Shown here: positions 38,949 to 49,405 of the stretch, in pieces | Position numbering within the stretch: the stretch's first letter is position 1 | How the letters are laid out: each line of letters opens with the position of its first letter | Source: Bacteroidota bacterium | GTDB taxonomy: Bacteria; Bacteroidota; Bacteroidia; B-17B0; Aurantibacillaceae | Direction of reading: 5' to 3' | DNA: 64,000 bases | NCBI GenBank assembly: GCA_016702705.1 | Contig: JADJDM010000018.1 | Span: forward strand, 1 to 64,000 | Translations under genes and position numbers: made by a program | The notes under the pieces: model-generated | Told to the model about the DNA's origin: nothing | Seen by the model: the letters and a program-made list of their open reading frames with translations, nothing else | Databases searched by the model: none

Positions 38949-41006
38949 TTATTTATCAGGGTTAACTGTTTCTAATTTTTCAGAATCTTCCTCACCTTTT
39001 ACTGGAGGGTGATAAGAAGGGATTTCAACTTTAGGTTTAGTAGGATCTACATAATCCCAATTTAAAATTCTAAACACCACACGACGGTTAACTGAGTGTA
39101 AAGCTTCTTGACCTTCTTTTGTTTTTTCCTTTTTAATAGCTGCATCTTGAATTTTCAATTTACGCTCACCCCAACCTTTAGCTGTCATACGCTCTTTAGG
39201 AATTCCTTTAGAGATTAAATAATCAACACAAGATTGAGCACGTTTTTGAGATAATTCATCATTTGCTTTGGTAGCACCACGACTATCTGTATGCGCACTT
39301 AACTCAATTACAATGCTTGGATTTTTAGTTAAAACATTGAATAAGAAATTTAATGAATCTTGGAATTGAGGTTTTACATCCCATTTAGCTAAGTCGAATA
39401 AAATTAAAGGTAATTTAATTTCTTCCTCAACAGGTGTTAATTCAAAATCTTTTGAGAAATTTTGAGACTCCATTAAACTTACTGTAGTAAAGTTTCCATG
39501 GTCTTCAGATGCTAAGAAACCTAATTTAGCTGTTGGAGTTGTAACTGTTTTATCTGTTTGAGTGTAAATATCGTAAGTAACCTCAGGATCTAAATGCATT
39601 GTATAATTACCAGAAGCATCTGTCTTAGCTTGAACTAATTTTCCATCACTTCCTTTTAAAACTACTGCACAATTAGGAACAGGTGTTTTATCTTTGAAAT
39701 TCTTAACAGTACCATTAACATTGAAGATAAGTGGTGGTAATACAAACGACCAAATATCATCATTACCTTTTCCACCTTCACGGTTAGAAGATAAGTAACC
39801 ACGCTCTTTAGTTCCTTCGAACATAATACCGAAATCATCAAATGGTGAGTTTAAAGGGTATTTTAAGTTTTCAACTTGACCTGTTGGTTTACCATCTTTA
39901 TCTAAAGCAACTTTAAAAATATCTAAACCACCTAATCCAATATGAGCATCAGAAGAGAAATATAATGTTTTACCATCTTCAGTTAAGTAAGGGTAACACT
40001 CTGTACCTGCAGTATTAACAATTGAACCTAAGTTAATTGGTGTTCCCCAATCTTTAGCTTTTTTATCATAATGTGTCATCCAAATATCAGACTTACCTAA
40101 TGTACCTTGTGTATTAGAAGCAAAATACATTGTATGTGCATCAGCATTTAAAGTTGGATGTGCAAAGTTAACACTATCAATACAGAATGATATTAAAGTT
40201 GGATCGCCCCAACCAGCACCTGCTTTTTTAGATTGATATAGATTTGGTCTTTCCTTTTTTCCTTTTGCTTCTAATACCTTTGAGAAAATCATTACATCTC
40301 CTTTTTTAGAAACAACTGCTGAACCTTCGTTAACTTCAGTATTAATTGGAGCACCAATTGGAGTTGGAGTACTCCACTTACCGTTCTTATCTAATGTCGT
40401 TTCAAATAAATTAGAGTGAGTTTGTCCTGTAGACTCATCAACACTTCCCATTGCTCCTTGACGAGTAGATGTAAACATTAACTTATTGTGTTTTTTATCT
40501 GCAAACGAAGGGCAAAAATCTGCCTCTTTAGAATTAAATAAAGCCATGTTCTCAACTTTGTGACGAGTTGGAGCATCAACCCATTTTTGAGCTAATTCAC
40601 AAGATTTAATTCTATTCTCAACAATTGGATCACCTGGAACTTCTTTTTTGTAGTTCTCATATTCAGCAACTGCTTCGTTATACAATTTTTGTTCTTTCTT
40701 TATTTCACCAATGTAGAAATAAGAGATTGGATCAGGATACTTTGCCTTAATTGCCTTCGCATAATAGGTTTCCGCCTCCTTTATTTGATTAATATGACGG
40801 TAGCACTCCGCAGTACGGAATAAAATACGCGCTTTCTTATCCGCTTTCTTTTCTTTAGCGTATGCATTTTTGTACAAATCAATTGCCTTAAAGAATTCCT
40901 TTAATTCATAGAATTTGTCTGCTTCTTTCAAGAAATTTTTCTGTGCAAAAGAAACAACTGCGAATAACGCAGTAAAAGCCAATGTTAGAGATAACTTCCT
41001 CATCAT
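38949..41006 (-). CDS. PorE-like TPR/PD40/carboxypeptidase-regulatory/OmpA protein
   Basis: 685 residues. Signal peptide (MRKLSLTLAFTALFAVVSFA), TPR-like helices (LKEADKFYELKEFFKAIDLY; AETYYAKAIKAKYPDPISYF) to about residue 150, PD40 beta-propeller blades (FTSTRQGAMGSVD; MYFASNTQGTLGKSDIW; LYFSSDAHIGLGGLDIF; YLSSNREGGKGNDDIW), a carboxypeptidase-regulatory-like domain from about 440 (GTVKNFKDKTPVPNCAVVLK) and OmpA (VIELSAHTDSRGATKANDEL). This order is that of PorE, a T9SS-associated peptidoglycan-tethered protein, and of many other Bacteroidota envelope proteins. Single transcript ended by a terminator. One of three such proteins in the window. Confidence 0.88.
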   Translation of the reverse strand: MMRKLSLTLAFTALFAVVSFAQKNFLKEADKFYELKEFFKAIDLYKNAYAKEKKADKKARILFRTAECYRHINQIKEAETYYAKAIKAKYPDPISYFYIGEIKKEQKLYNEAVAEYENYKKEVPGDPIVENRIKSCELAQKWVDAPTRHKVENMALFNSKEADFCPSFADKKHNKLMFTSTRQGAMGSVDESTGQTHSNLFETTLDKNGKWSTPTPIGAPINTEVNEGSAVVSKKGDVMIFSKVLEAKGKKERPNLYQSKKAGAGWGDPTLISFCIDSVNFAHPTLNADAHTMYFASNTQGTLGKSDIWMTHYDKKAKDWGTPINLGSIVNTAGTECYPYLTEDGKTLYFSSDAHIGLGGLDIFKVALDKDGKPTGQVENLKYPLNSPFDDFGIMFEGTKERGYLSSNREGGKGNDDIWSFVLPPLIFNVNGTVKNFKDKTPVPNCAVVLKGSDGKLVQAKTDASGNYTMHLDPEVTYDIYTQTDKTVTTPTAKLGFLASEDHGNFTTVSLMESQNFSKDFELTPVEEEIKLPLILFDLAKWDVKPQFQDSLNFLFNVLTKNPSIVIELSAHTDSRGATKANDELSQKRAQSCVDYLISKGIPKERMTAKGWGERKLKIQDAAIKKEKTKEGQEALHSVNRRVVFRILNWDYVDPTKPKVEIPSYHPPVKGEEDSEKLETVNPDK

Positions 41007-41143
41007 AGTCTATCTTGTGTTTAAATTTAGTGACCGCTAATGTAACATTTTTTTTTAATACCACATTATTGTTAATTCATTTTTATTAAATATTTATCTG
41101 ATTAGCCTAATAAATTAAGCGATTAATCTCAAAGTATTTGGGT

Positions 41144-42238
41144 TTAAGAGCTATTTCTAGCAATAAAACCGCCTCCAATCAAATCCTCACCCTCATAAAC
41201 TACAGCAGATTGTCCTGGTGCTATCCCTTTTACCGGTGTATGAAAAACAACCTCTATCAAATTTCCTGTCTTATTAATGGTAGAAGTTGCTCCTTTATCT
41301 TTATATCTTATTTTCGTTAACGCTTCAAAATCCTCTGGTAATTCAGCATATTTAATGTAATTAAAATCTCTCACCAGCATTTGTTGCTTTTTCAAGTCTT
41401 CTTCATCCCCAAGAACAACAGTATTGGTTTCAGGAATAATTTCACTCACAAAAACAGGCTCTCCAAGTGCAATTTCGAGGCCTTTACGCTGCCCAATTGT
41501 ATAAAATGGATATCCTTTGTGTTTTCCTACTTCCTTACCTTTATATATAAATGCGCCGCCTTCAACTTGTTTTTCAAGTTCCGGTTTTTTAGTTTTTAGA
41601 AACGCTCTGTAATCATTATCAGGAATAAAGCATATATCGTAGCTTTCTGGCTTATTTGCTAATTCACTAAAACCATAATCTTCAGCCATTTTTCTAATTT
41701 GTGGCTTCGTAAATTTTCCCAGCGGAAAAATAGTTCGTTTTAAACTTTCTTGAGAAAGTCCCCACAAAACATACGATTGGTCCTTATTGGTATCCAACCC
41801 TCTCGAAACAACATAACGTCCGTTTTCTTGACGCACTTGAGCATAATGTCCGGTTGCAATAAAATCACATCCTAACATATCCGCACGTTTTAATAGTGCA
41901 TCCCATTTAATGTGGGTATTACAAAGTACACAAGGGTTTGGAGTGCGTCCAGCCAAATATTCATCCACAAAATTATTGATAATAAAGTCGCCAAATTCGC
42001 CTCTTATATCTAAAATATAATGCGGAAAACCTAAATCAACAGCAACTTGTCTAGCATCATTAATAGAATCTAAACTACAGCAACCTGTTTCCTTTTTTGA
42101 AGATCCTGATGATTGGTAGTCCCAGGTTTTCATAGTAATTCCAATAACTTCATAACCTTGCTCATGAAGCATCATTGCAGTTACGGAACTATCTATTCCA
42201 CCACTCATTGCTACTAATACTTTTCCCTTTTCTGGCAT
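41144..42238 (-). CDS. mnmA: tRNA-specific 2-thiouridylase MnmA
   Basis: 364 residues from the ATG at 42236-42238 (MPEKGKVLVAMSGGIDSS). A longer frame to 42394 reads through the C-terminus of the neighbour and is not used. It makes s2U34 in tRNAs for Lys, Glu and Gln. Motifs: PP-loop SGGIDSSV; catalytic Cys in RTPNPCVLCNTHIKWD; the second Cys in ESYDICFIPDNDYRAF; HYAQVRQENGRYVVSRGLD; C-terminal barrel ending GQSAVVYEGEDLIGGGFI. It starts 1 bp after the stop of the MORN-repeat gene. Confidence 0.95.
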   Translation of the reverse strand: MPEKGKVLVAMSGGIDSSVTAMMLHEQGYEVIGITMKTWDYQSSGSSKKETGCCSLDSINDARQVAVDLGFPHYILDIRGEFGDFIINNFVDEYLAGRTPNPCVLCNTHIKWDALLKRADMLGCDFIATGHYAQVRQENGRYVVSRGLDTNKDQSYVLWGLSQESLKRTIFPLGKFTKPQIRKMAEDYGFSELANKPESYDICFIPDNDYRAFLKTKKPELEKQVEGGAFIYKGKEVGKHKGYPFYTIGQRKGLEIALGEPVFVSEIIPETNTVVLGDEEDLKKQQMLVRDFNYIKYAELPEDFEALTKIRYKDKGATSTINKTGNLIEVVFHTPVKGIAPGQSAVVYEGEDLIGGGFIARNSS

Positions 42239-42239
42239 T

Positions 42240-43076
42240 TTATTTTTTTGTGGACTTTGCAGGTGTTCCTGATTTTGTAGTACCTTTTGATGATTTAGTT
42301 GTATCCGTTTTTTTTCCTTTCGGATTTTTTGTAGGCTCTTCTTTAGGCTCCTTTCCCTTGTTCTTTTGCAACCACTCGGCCGCCTCTTTTTCATTCAACA
42401 ACTTGCCATCATCGTAAACATCCTTACTCGTTACTTTACCTTCATTATTTTTGTAAAGCCAAACCCCATTTTTATTTCCGTTGTTATTATAGTATCCAAT
42501 TGCCGCAATAGTTCCACTTGGGTAATAATAAGCGTTTTTTCCAACCAATTTACCGGCTACATAATTACCTTTATCTTTTAGCTTTTTGCCTTCAAAATAC
42601 ATTTTATAGGGTCCATCATTAATGTCATTTTTAAAACTTCTTTCCTCTGCGATATCCCCATTTTGCAGATACACAATTGATTTACCATGTCTTTTACCTG
42701 CTTTATAAGATTCACTTGATAATATTTTACCCGATTCATCATAAATAGTCCAAACCGAATCTTTTTGTTCATTTACATACTTTCCTTTCGCTTGTTTAGC
42801 TCCAGTCATATAAAACATAGTAGCGTAACCAACAGTTCCATTATTTTTAAACTCCATAATTGTTTTAATGGTATCAATTTCTTCGTAATAATATTTAAAA
42901 ACACCCACTGGCTTATCATCCTTAAATGTTCCTTTATAAAAAGGTTTTCCGGTTTTTGGGTTTAACTTAACCCAATATCCTTGCTTAAGACCTTTGTCGT
43001 CTGTTTTATTTGCTGCAGTTTGAGCTTGAGATATAGAAACAATAATAAAAAGAAGAAAGAAAAAATAAATTTTCAT
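42240..43076 (-). CDS. Exported MORN-repeat (YwqK-like) protein
   Basis: 278 residues from the ATG at 43076 (MKIYFFFLLFIIVSISQAQ, a signal peptide); the earlier in-frame start lies in the promoter. Repeated units of about 22 residues (KGLKQGYWVKLNPKTGKPFY; GTFKDDKPVGVFKYYY; GKRHGKSIVYLQNGDI; NDGPYKMYFEGKKLKDKG; GNKNGVWLYKNNEGK) are MORN/YwqK repeats. The C-terminal about 45 residues are Lys/Thr/Ser-rich (PKGKKTDTTKSSKGTTKSG), probably unstructured and basic. Possibly a periplasmic or secreted scaffold. Upstream TATCTTTG at 43111-43118 (minus) is a likely -7 box. Confidence 0.8.
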   Translation of the reverse strand: MKIYFFFLLFIIVSISQAQTAANKTDDKGLKQGYWVKLNPKTGKPFYKGTFKDDKPVGVFKYYYEEIDTIKTIMEFKNNGTVGYATMFYMTGAKQAKGKYVNEQKDSVWTIYDESGKILSSESYKAGKRHGKSIVYLQNGDIAEERSFKNDINDGPYKMYFEGKKLKDKGNYVAGKLVGKNAYYYPSGTIAAIGYYNNNGNKNGVWLYKNNEGKVTSKDVYDDGKLLNEKEAAEWLQKNKGKEPKEEPTKNPKGKKTDTTKSSKGTTKSGTPAKSTKK

Positions 43077-43225
43077 GTTGCGTTTTTTTTCGTTTAATAC
43101 AATAACCATGCAAAGATACAAATGTTACAAGTAATTAACATTTTATTTTTCAATACCAATACACAAAGGTTAAAATTTGGGCTTAATAATTGTAACTTTA
43201 AGCTCTCAAAAACAATATAGGCTTC

Positions 43226-45247
43226 ATGAAACACTTTATGATAATATTAGGCTTCTTAATCTGCAATGTAATTATTGGCCAAGAAGATGAAAACAAAAAT
43301 GCTTGTCCAGCAATAGAGAACAAAAAAGCCGTTAAACTATACGAAAAAGCGCAGGATAAGAAGAAATATAAAAAACCCGAACGCATTCAATTACTTAAAG
43401 AAGCCACTGAAATTGAACCAAATTATGCAGAGGCCTATTTGCAGATTGGGCAAGAATTGGTTGTTAACTGCAAACTAAATAACAGTTCATTTGCTCCAAC
43501 AGTTCCTTCTTTTAAAAAAGCTGTCGAAATTTGCCCACAAATTCACTCTTCCCCATATTATTACATTGGTTTTAATTTCTACGAAGAAATGAAAAATGAT
43601 TCAGCTATTTTTTGGTTAGAAAAATTCATAAAATTTAGAGATGAAGATGAAAAGAAATTTGACAAGGATTACGATGGTCAAATTTTTCAAGCTAAAGAAA
43701 TGATTAAATATGCAAAAAAAGAAAATGAATTAAAAAAGAAAACGGTTCCATTTAATCCTATCGTTGTTAAAGGGATTTCAACAGCTAATTCAGAATACCT
43801 TCCTTATATTTCGCCAGATGAAGACCTTTTTTTATACACACGCTCAGTACCTGATCAAAGTAAAGATAGAATTTATAATACGGATAAAGAAAAAGAAATT
43901 TTTGTTATGAGTAAAAAAAACAAAGATGGAAGCTATGACAACGGAGTTCCAATGCCTGATCCTTTTAATCAAACTAGCAACGAAGGCGGGGCAACTTTAA
44001 CCATCGACAATAAAAACCTATACTATGCGCAAAGCCGTATGGAAGGTGGTTCACAACCCAATACAGATATTTATTATACTGACTTAAGTGATGGTTCTTG
44101 GTCGCCTATTAAAAAAATGCCTGTAATAAATCATCCTATTTATTGGGACTCGCAACCTACCGTTTCGGCAGATGGAACAATAATCATTTTTGTTAGCGAT
44201 AGACCAGGTGGTTATGGTAAACTCGATTTATACATGACAAAAAAAGACCCAGTTACAAAGCAATGGAGTGCCCCAAAAAATCTTGGTCCAAAAATAAACA
44301 CATCAGGAAACGAAAAAACTCCCTTTCTACATAGTGATTCAGAAACACTTTATTTTAGTAGCGATGGCATTTTTGGTTTTGGTGGTTATGATATCTTTTA
44401 CGTGCGACAAGATGAAAAAGGAAACTGGAAAACACCTGAAAATATTGGTTCACCCATAAACGGCGAAGGTGATGATGCAGGATTTTTTGTAAGTACAGAT
44501 GGCGAACTTGGATATTTTTGTTCATGGAACGAAGGTAAAGTAAGTGGAAAAGGAATTGGTAAATATGATATATACCAATTTGATTTATATAAAGAAGCTC
44601 GCCCAGAAGCTGTTGCCTTTATTAAAGGTGAAATAAAAAAAGAACATGAGGAGCCGTTAACAAATTTTAAAGTGGAAATTAAAAACATGAAAACGCATGA
44701 AAAAACGTTAGCTGTTGTTGATTCGGTTAGTGGCAGTTATGTTGCTGCTATTAATCTTAAAAAAGTAAAGAAGCAAGATTTAGTAATTACTGCAAATGCC
44801 GATGATCATGCGTTTACATCCCAAGTAATAAAAGTAGATGAAAACACTTCTTTTAAAACCCCTCCAAAAACTGAAGTAATGGAAATTAAAACGGCGGAAA
44901 AAGGCAAATCAATAATTTTGAATAACATTTATTATGCAACAGGTGCTGAAGAATTATATCCTGAATCATATGTGATTTTGGATGAGTTTGCCGAGTTTTT
45001 AATTGACCATCCAAACATGAAAGTTGAAATACAAGGACATACTGATAATGTTGGTAATGCTGCCGAAAACTTAAAACTATCGCAACATCGTGCAGATAAT
45101 GTTATAAAATATTTAATCGAGAAAAAAGTTAACCCCGAAAATATAACTGCAAAAGGATACGGATCGTCTAAACCAATTGCTGATAACAAAACGATTGAAG
45201 GAAAAGCTAAAAACAGAAGAACGGAGTTCTTAATTGTAGACAAATAG
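43226..45247 (+). CDS. PorE-like TPR/PD40/OmpA protein
   Basis: 673 residues. Signal peptide MKHFMIILGFLICNVIIGQ. TPR-like helices (NKKAVKLYEKAQDKKKYKKP; ATEIEPNYAEAYLQIGQEL) to about 150, PD40 blades (LYYAQSRMEGGSQPNTDIY; FVSDRPGGYGKLDLYM; LYFSSDGIFGFGGYDIFYV), a linker domain about 445-535 and OmpA (KVEIQGHTDNVGNAAENLKL ... GYGSSKPIADNKTIEGKAKN). Same order as 38949-41006 but low identity outside motifs. It is divergent from the MORN gene. Confidence 0.88.
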   Translation: MKHFMIILGFLICNVIIGQEDENKNACPAIENKKAVKLYEKAQDKKKYKKPERIQLLKEATEIEPNYAEAYLQIGQELVVNCKLNNSSFAPTVPSFKKAVEICPQIHSSPYYYIGFNFYEEMKNDSAIFWLEKFIKFRDEDEKKFDKDYDGQIFQAKEMIKYAKKENELKKKTVPFNPIVVKGISTANSEYLPYISPDEDLFLYTRSVPDQSKDRIYNTDKEKEIFVMSKKNKDGSYDNGVPMPDPFNQTSNEGGATLTIDNKNLYYAQSRMEGGSQPNTDIYYTDLSDGSWSPIKKMPVINHPIYWDSQPTVSADGTIIIFVSDRPGGYGKLDLYMTKKDPVTKQWSAPKNLGPKINTSGNEKTPFLHSDSETLYFSSDGIFGFGGYDIFYVRQDEKGNWKTPENIGSPINGEGDDAGFFVSTDGELGYFCSWNEGKVSGKGIGKYDIYQFDLYKEARPEAVAFIKGEIKKEHEEPLTNFKVEIKNMKTHEKTLAVVDSVSGSYVAAINLKKVKKQDLVITANADDHAFTSQVIKVDENTSFKTPPKTEVMEIKTAEKGKSIILNNIYYATGAEELYPESYVILDEFAEFLIDHPNMKVEIQGHTDNVGNAAENLKLSQHRADNVIKYLIEKKVNPENITAKGYGSSKPIADNKTIEGKAKNRRTEFLIVDK

Positions 45248-45321
45248 CGTTTAACATTTTTATAGCCTTTTCTTGCTTTTCATTTGAATAAATTTTGTAC
45301 ATTTGATATAAAGCGCAGGTT

Positions 45322-45705
45322 ATGGACTTGAAAGATAAAATCATTGAACTTCTTAAAGAAAAAAATGTTACCTACAATCAGTTAGCAGAGCATCTTAGTG
45401 TTACTGAAAGAGAACTTGACCATGCACTTGAAACTCGTACCTTAGAAGTAAGAACATTAGAGTTAATTTCAAAAGAACTTCGAATTCCGCTTTATAGTTT
45501 TTTCCGCGATCCAGATGCTTTACAAAAATACATGAATAGTAATTTAGAACCTTACTACAATGTAAATATTTGGAGCGACCAAGAAATCCGTTACAAAAAC
45601 GAAATACATTTATTAAAAGATCAAATCGAAGATTTAAAAGCTGAATTAGCTAAACGCGAAAATTTAATTGATGCTTTAGAAGGCCAATTAAAATCAGGCA
45701 AATAA
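45322..45705 (+). CDS. Small HTH protein with C-terminal coiled coil
   Basis: 127 residues. The N-terminal half (KIIELLKEKNVTYNQLAEHL; VTERELDHALETRTLEVRTL; LISKELRIPLYSFFRD) has the spacing of an XRE-type HTH. The C-terminal half is a coiled coil (RYKNEIHLLKDQIEDLKAEL). This pairing occurs in Bacteroidota DNA-binding proteins of unknown target. It lies 35 bp upstream of the DUF2339 gene on the same strand. Confidence 0.75.
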   Translation: MDLKDKIIELLKEKNVTYNQLAEHLSVTERELDHALETRTLEVRTLELISKELRIPLYSFFRDPDALQKYMNSNLEPYYNVNIWSDQEIRYKNEIHLLKDQIEDLKAELAKRENLIDALEGQLKSGK

Positions 45706-45740
45706 TTTCTTATCTAAATTTTTGTTTATTCCATTTGTAA

Positions 45741-48158
45741 ATGACCAACGAAGAAAAAATTCAGTTGCTTGCTCAAAAACTAAGTTTATTGAGTGCCAAT
45801 GTAGACAAACAAAAATCGGAGATAGAATTAATTCGACAACAACTATCTTTACTATCCAATACTTCTCAAAAAACTGTTGAAGAAAAAATTCAACAAATAA
45901 TTACCCCCGTAGTTGAGAAACCAATTATTGAAGAAGTTAAAATTCCTGTACAAGAACCAATTGTAGAAAACATAATTAAGCAAGAAGTAGTTGAACAAAA
46001 AACAATTGAGCCAACTATACAACCTATTGCCCCTGTACAAGCTACTTCACAAGCACAAAAACCAAAATTCAATTTAGAAGAATACATTGGAGGCAAACTT
46101 GCAAGTATTTTAGGAATTATAGCATTAGTAATTGGAGTTTCAATTGGAGTTAAATATGCAATTGATAAAGACTTAATCAATCCTGTTACCAGAGTTATTT
46201 TTGGTTTTCTTGCAGGTGGCATCATGCTTACTTTTGCATTTATATTTAAAAAGAAATACCAATTATTTAGTGCCATTATTTTAGGCGGAGCAGTCGCCAC
46301 ACTGTTTTTTTCATCCTATGCTGGATTTGCATTTTACGGACTCTATCCCAAACTATTTGCATTTGCTTTAATGTTTATTATTACCGCTTTTACTGTTTTT
46401 GCAGCGCATAGTTATAACTATGAAGTTATTGCTGTAATTGGTTTGGTAGGTTCTTATGCAGTCCCAGTTTTATTAAGTGATGGCACAGGAAAAATTGAAT
46501 ACATGTTTACCTACATGAGCATTATTAATGTAGGGATTTTAATTTTGAGTTTGTTTAAAAACTGGAATTGGGTAAAATATTTCGCTTATGGATTAACTTG
46601 GTTAATAACCGCTGCTTGGACACTTAACAAGTACAGCCCCGAAAAATTAAACATGGCAATTGCCTTCTTAACTATTTTCTTCCTTACTTTCTATTTTACT
46701 TTTATAGGATACAAATTATTAAAAAACATTCCGTTTAAGAATATCGACATTGCAAGTTTACTAAGCAACAGTACTATTTATTTCGGACTCGGGTATTATG
46801 TATTTAACAATCAGTTTACCGAGAAATATTTAGGTTTATTTTGTGTGTTTAATGCTCTTATTCACATGGGAGTTGCTTATTGGGCGTTTAGCAGAAAAAT
46901 TAACGATAAAAATATTCTTAACTTCTTAATTGTACTTTGTTTTACATTCATAACCATTGCCATTCCTGTTCAGTTAGAAGGCAATTGGGTTACAATCATT
47001 TGGTTTACAGAAATGCTATTATTGTTTGTAATAGGCAAGAAAACTAATTTCGAATTTTTCAAAGTGATTTCATACAGCTTAGCAATACTTGGTTTTTTAA
47101 GTTTAACACACGACTGGGGAATGTATTATATAGATAAATGGGACAAAACAGAAAAATTCATAAAACCCGTTTTACTAAACAAAATGTTTATGACATCTGT
47201 TATTGCATTTATTAGTTTAGGTGTAGTTAGTTTTTTGAATAAAAAACTAACTAACGAAATTGAAACCCCAAGAAAATCGAGTGAAATTGTTTTATCTATT
47301 TTGAATCCAATTTTATTGCACATTGTTTTATACGGGGCAGTTTTTTTCGAAATTATTTTATATTTCCTAAACTGGGCAATTAGCTCGCCTAAAATTCCTG
47401 TTCCTGCAACCGAATTTTATACGCCGCCTCCAATTGAAGATAAAAGTATTTTCACCTTCATGGCATTGTGGATATTAATTTATACTACGCTTTATTTTGC
47501 TGTTTCTCTTGTATTAAATAGCGCAACAAAAAAATCAAACAAAGCCAACTGGATACTTTATTGTTTCGCACTCCTTTTCTTAACCTTATCCATTACAACA
47601 GGGCTATCAGGCCTTGGGCAACTACGCACCTATTATTTTAGCATGAACGAAGAGTTTTTTCCTGCGCAATTCAAAACAGAATGGTTTGTTAAGTTCCGCT
47701 ATGTGCTTTTTGTTTTTACAGCTCTTTCAATTGGCTTAATTTATTTTTCTCAACGTTTAATTAAAAACAAAACAACATCAACTGTTTTCACTTGGGTAAT
47801 GCACTTGGGTATATTAACTTTATTAAGTAGCGAGCTAGTTCAACAATTTAGAAATTACAATAGCGAAGATGTTGTGATTTATGAGAAAATAGCAAAACGT
47901 ATGGGCTTTACTATTTTATGGGCACTATACTCATGTGTACTAATTACATTCGGAATTATTAGAAAAGTAAAAATGCTGCGTATTATGGGCTTCAGTTTAT
48001 TTGGTGTAACACTTATTAAATTATTGACTGATACTGTGCACATGTCATTAGGATATAAATTGATCGTTTATATTTCTGTAGGATTAATTTTAATGGTTAT
48101 CGGATTCTTATACCAACGCTTCAAACAAATTTTATTCGGAGATGACAAAGAAAATTAA
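45741..48158 (+). CDS. DUF2339 multi-pass membrane protein
   Basis: 805 residues. An N-terminal coiled coil and Pro/Val/Glu-rich linker (residues 1-115: EKIQLLAQKLSLLSANVDKQ) precedes FNLEEYIGGKLASILGIIAL, the DUF2339 signature, and then about 20 hydrophobic helices to the C-terminus. Members are large inner-membrane proteins of unknown function, commonly paired with DUF3999, as here: the next gene starts 17 bp before this stop. No catalytic motif seen. Intact frame. Confidence 0.85.
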   Translation: MTNEEKIQLLAQKLSLLSANVDKQKSEIELIRQQLSLLSNTSQKTVEEKIQQIITPVVEKPIIEEVKIPVQEPIVENIIKQEVVEQKTIEPTIQPIAPVQATSQAQKPKFNLEEYIGGKLASILGIIALVIGVSIGVKYAIDKDLINPVTRVIFGFLAGGIMLTFAFIFKKKYQLFSAIILGGAVATLFFSSYAGFAFYGLYPKLFAFALMFIITAFTVFAAHSYNYEVIAVIGLVGSYAVPVLLSDGTGKIEYMFTYMSIINVGILILSLFKNWNWVKYFAYGLTWLITAAWTLNKYSPEKLNMAIAFLTIFFLTFYFTFIGYKLLKNIPFKNIDIASLLSNSTIYFGLGYYVFNNQFTEKYLGLFCVFNALIHMGVAYWAFSRKINDKNILNFLIVLCFTFITIAIPVQLEGNWVTIIWFTEMLLLFVIGKKTNFEFFKVISYSLAILGFLSLTHDWGMYYIDKWDKTEKFIKPVLLNKMFMTSVIAFISLGVVSFLNKKLTNEIETPRKSSEIVLSILNPILLHIVLYGAVFFEIILYFLNWAISSPKIPVPATEFYTPPPIEDKSIFTFMALWILIYTTLYFAVSLVLNSATKKSNKANWILYCFALLFLTLSITTGLSGLGQLRTYYFSMNEEFFPAQFKTEWFVKFRYVLFVFTALSIGLIYFSQRLIKNKTTSTVFTWVMHLGILTLLSSELVQQFRNYNSEDVVIYEKIAKRMGFTILWALYSCVLITFGIIRKVKMLRIMGFSLFGVTLIKLLTDTVHMSLGYKLIVYISVGLILMVIGFLYQRFKQILFGDDKEN

Positions 48159-49405
48159 TTTTTATTTCGCACTTTTTTGCTTTGTCTTGTTTGCAGATTT
48201 TGTATCAGCACAAAAATTTAATGATTTTAATTTCTATAGAGAAATTAATGAAGCTAGCGCTTCATCGTATTACAAAATAAAACTCGATAATGAAATTTTA
48301 GGAAAATCGAATTATGACTTTAATGACTTTAGAATATTTAGAGTAGAAGAAAATGACACTATTGAAACACCTTATTTATTAAACTGGGACAAGGCAGAAT
48401 ATGAATATGTAAAACAATACGAAAGTATTATTGACAAGTCGTATAAAGCTAACAATACTTCCTATTACACAATTAAAATAAACCAACGTAGAGAAATCAA
48501 CGAAATTAATTTAGAAGTTTCGGAAAGCAATTTTGATAAAACTCTTAAACTTGAAGGAAGCGACGACAATAAAAACTGGAAAACGATTAAAGAAAATATT
48601 CGTATTGTTGGTTTTCAATTAAACGATTTTAAATACACTAAAATTAACTTCACGGTTTCATCTTATCCATATTATAGAATTAGCATCAACGACAAACAAT
48701 CTAAACGCATCAATATTGAGCAAGCTTACACCGCATACAATAGAAATGTAACAAAGAAGCAAAACTACATTAAAGACACTTACATAGTAAGAAAAGAAAT
48801 TAAAAACAGAGAAACCAAAACCTACCGAAAGCTTTGTTGCTGAGGCTTACACGCAAATTAAAGTAACACTTCCTTACAAAGCATCTATTAATTCGCTTAG
48901 TATTAGTTGCAGAGAAAAGAATCTCGACTTCTACCGACAAATTGCTATCTACGATAAAAAAGGAAAGGAATTGTATTACGGCAATTTCACAAACCTGAGC
49001 GAAAACGGAATTAACCTTTACGAATTTGCAGAAACAAATTTGAGCGAACTGCTTATTAAAATATTTAATAAAGATAATGAAGCGCTTCCTGGCATTGATA
49101 TTAAAGTAAACGGAAGCGAAGCCTACTTACTAAGTAAATTAGAGCCCCAAGAAAAATATTTGCTTGCCTACTCAGGAAGAAAAAACATGAATCAAGGAAA
49201 TTATGATTTACATTATTTCTCTGATAAAATGGAAAGAACAAGTAAAGCAATTGATTTAAAAAGCGAACAAGTAATAAAGCACGAAAAGCCTAAAAAGAAA
49301 GAATCAATTATCAGCGATCAAAAATGGCTTTGGATTACCTTAATTGGTTTAGTGTTGTTGCTTGGTGCTTTTGCTTACTCTTTAATGAAAAAAGTTAATC
49401 CTTAG
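48142..49405 (+). CDS. DUF3999-like exported membrane-anchored protein (one frame break)
   Basis: MTKKINFYFALFCFVLFADF is a signal peptide; ADFVSAQKFNDFNFYREINE follows. One extra A in AAAA (48817-48820) shifts the frame; removing it joins RETK to PTESFVAEAYTQIKVTLPY. The corrected protein has 420 residues and ends with a C-terminal membrane helix (WLWITLIGLVLLLGAFAYSL) and a short basic tail. The beta-rich periplasmic body with one C-terminal anchor and the overlap with DUF2339 fit DUF3999. The two proteins probably form an envelope complex; the role is unknown. Confidence 0.75.

Noticed and set aside
41144..42394. N-terminal extension of 52 basic residues on MnmA
   Set aside because: It is the out-of-frame reading of the end of the MORN-repeat gene. 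The family starts at MPEKGKVLVAMSGG, whose ATG follows that gene's stop by 1 bp.
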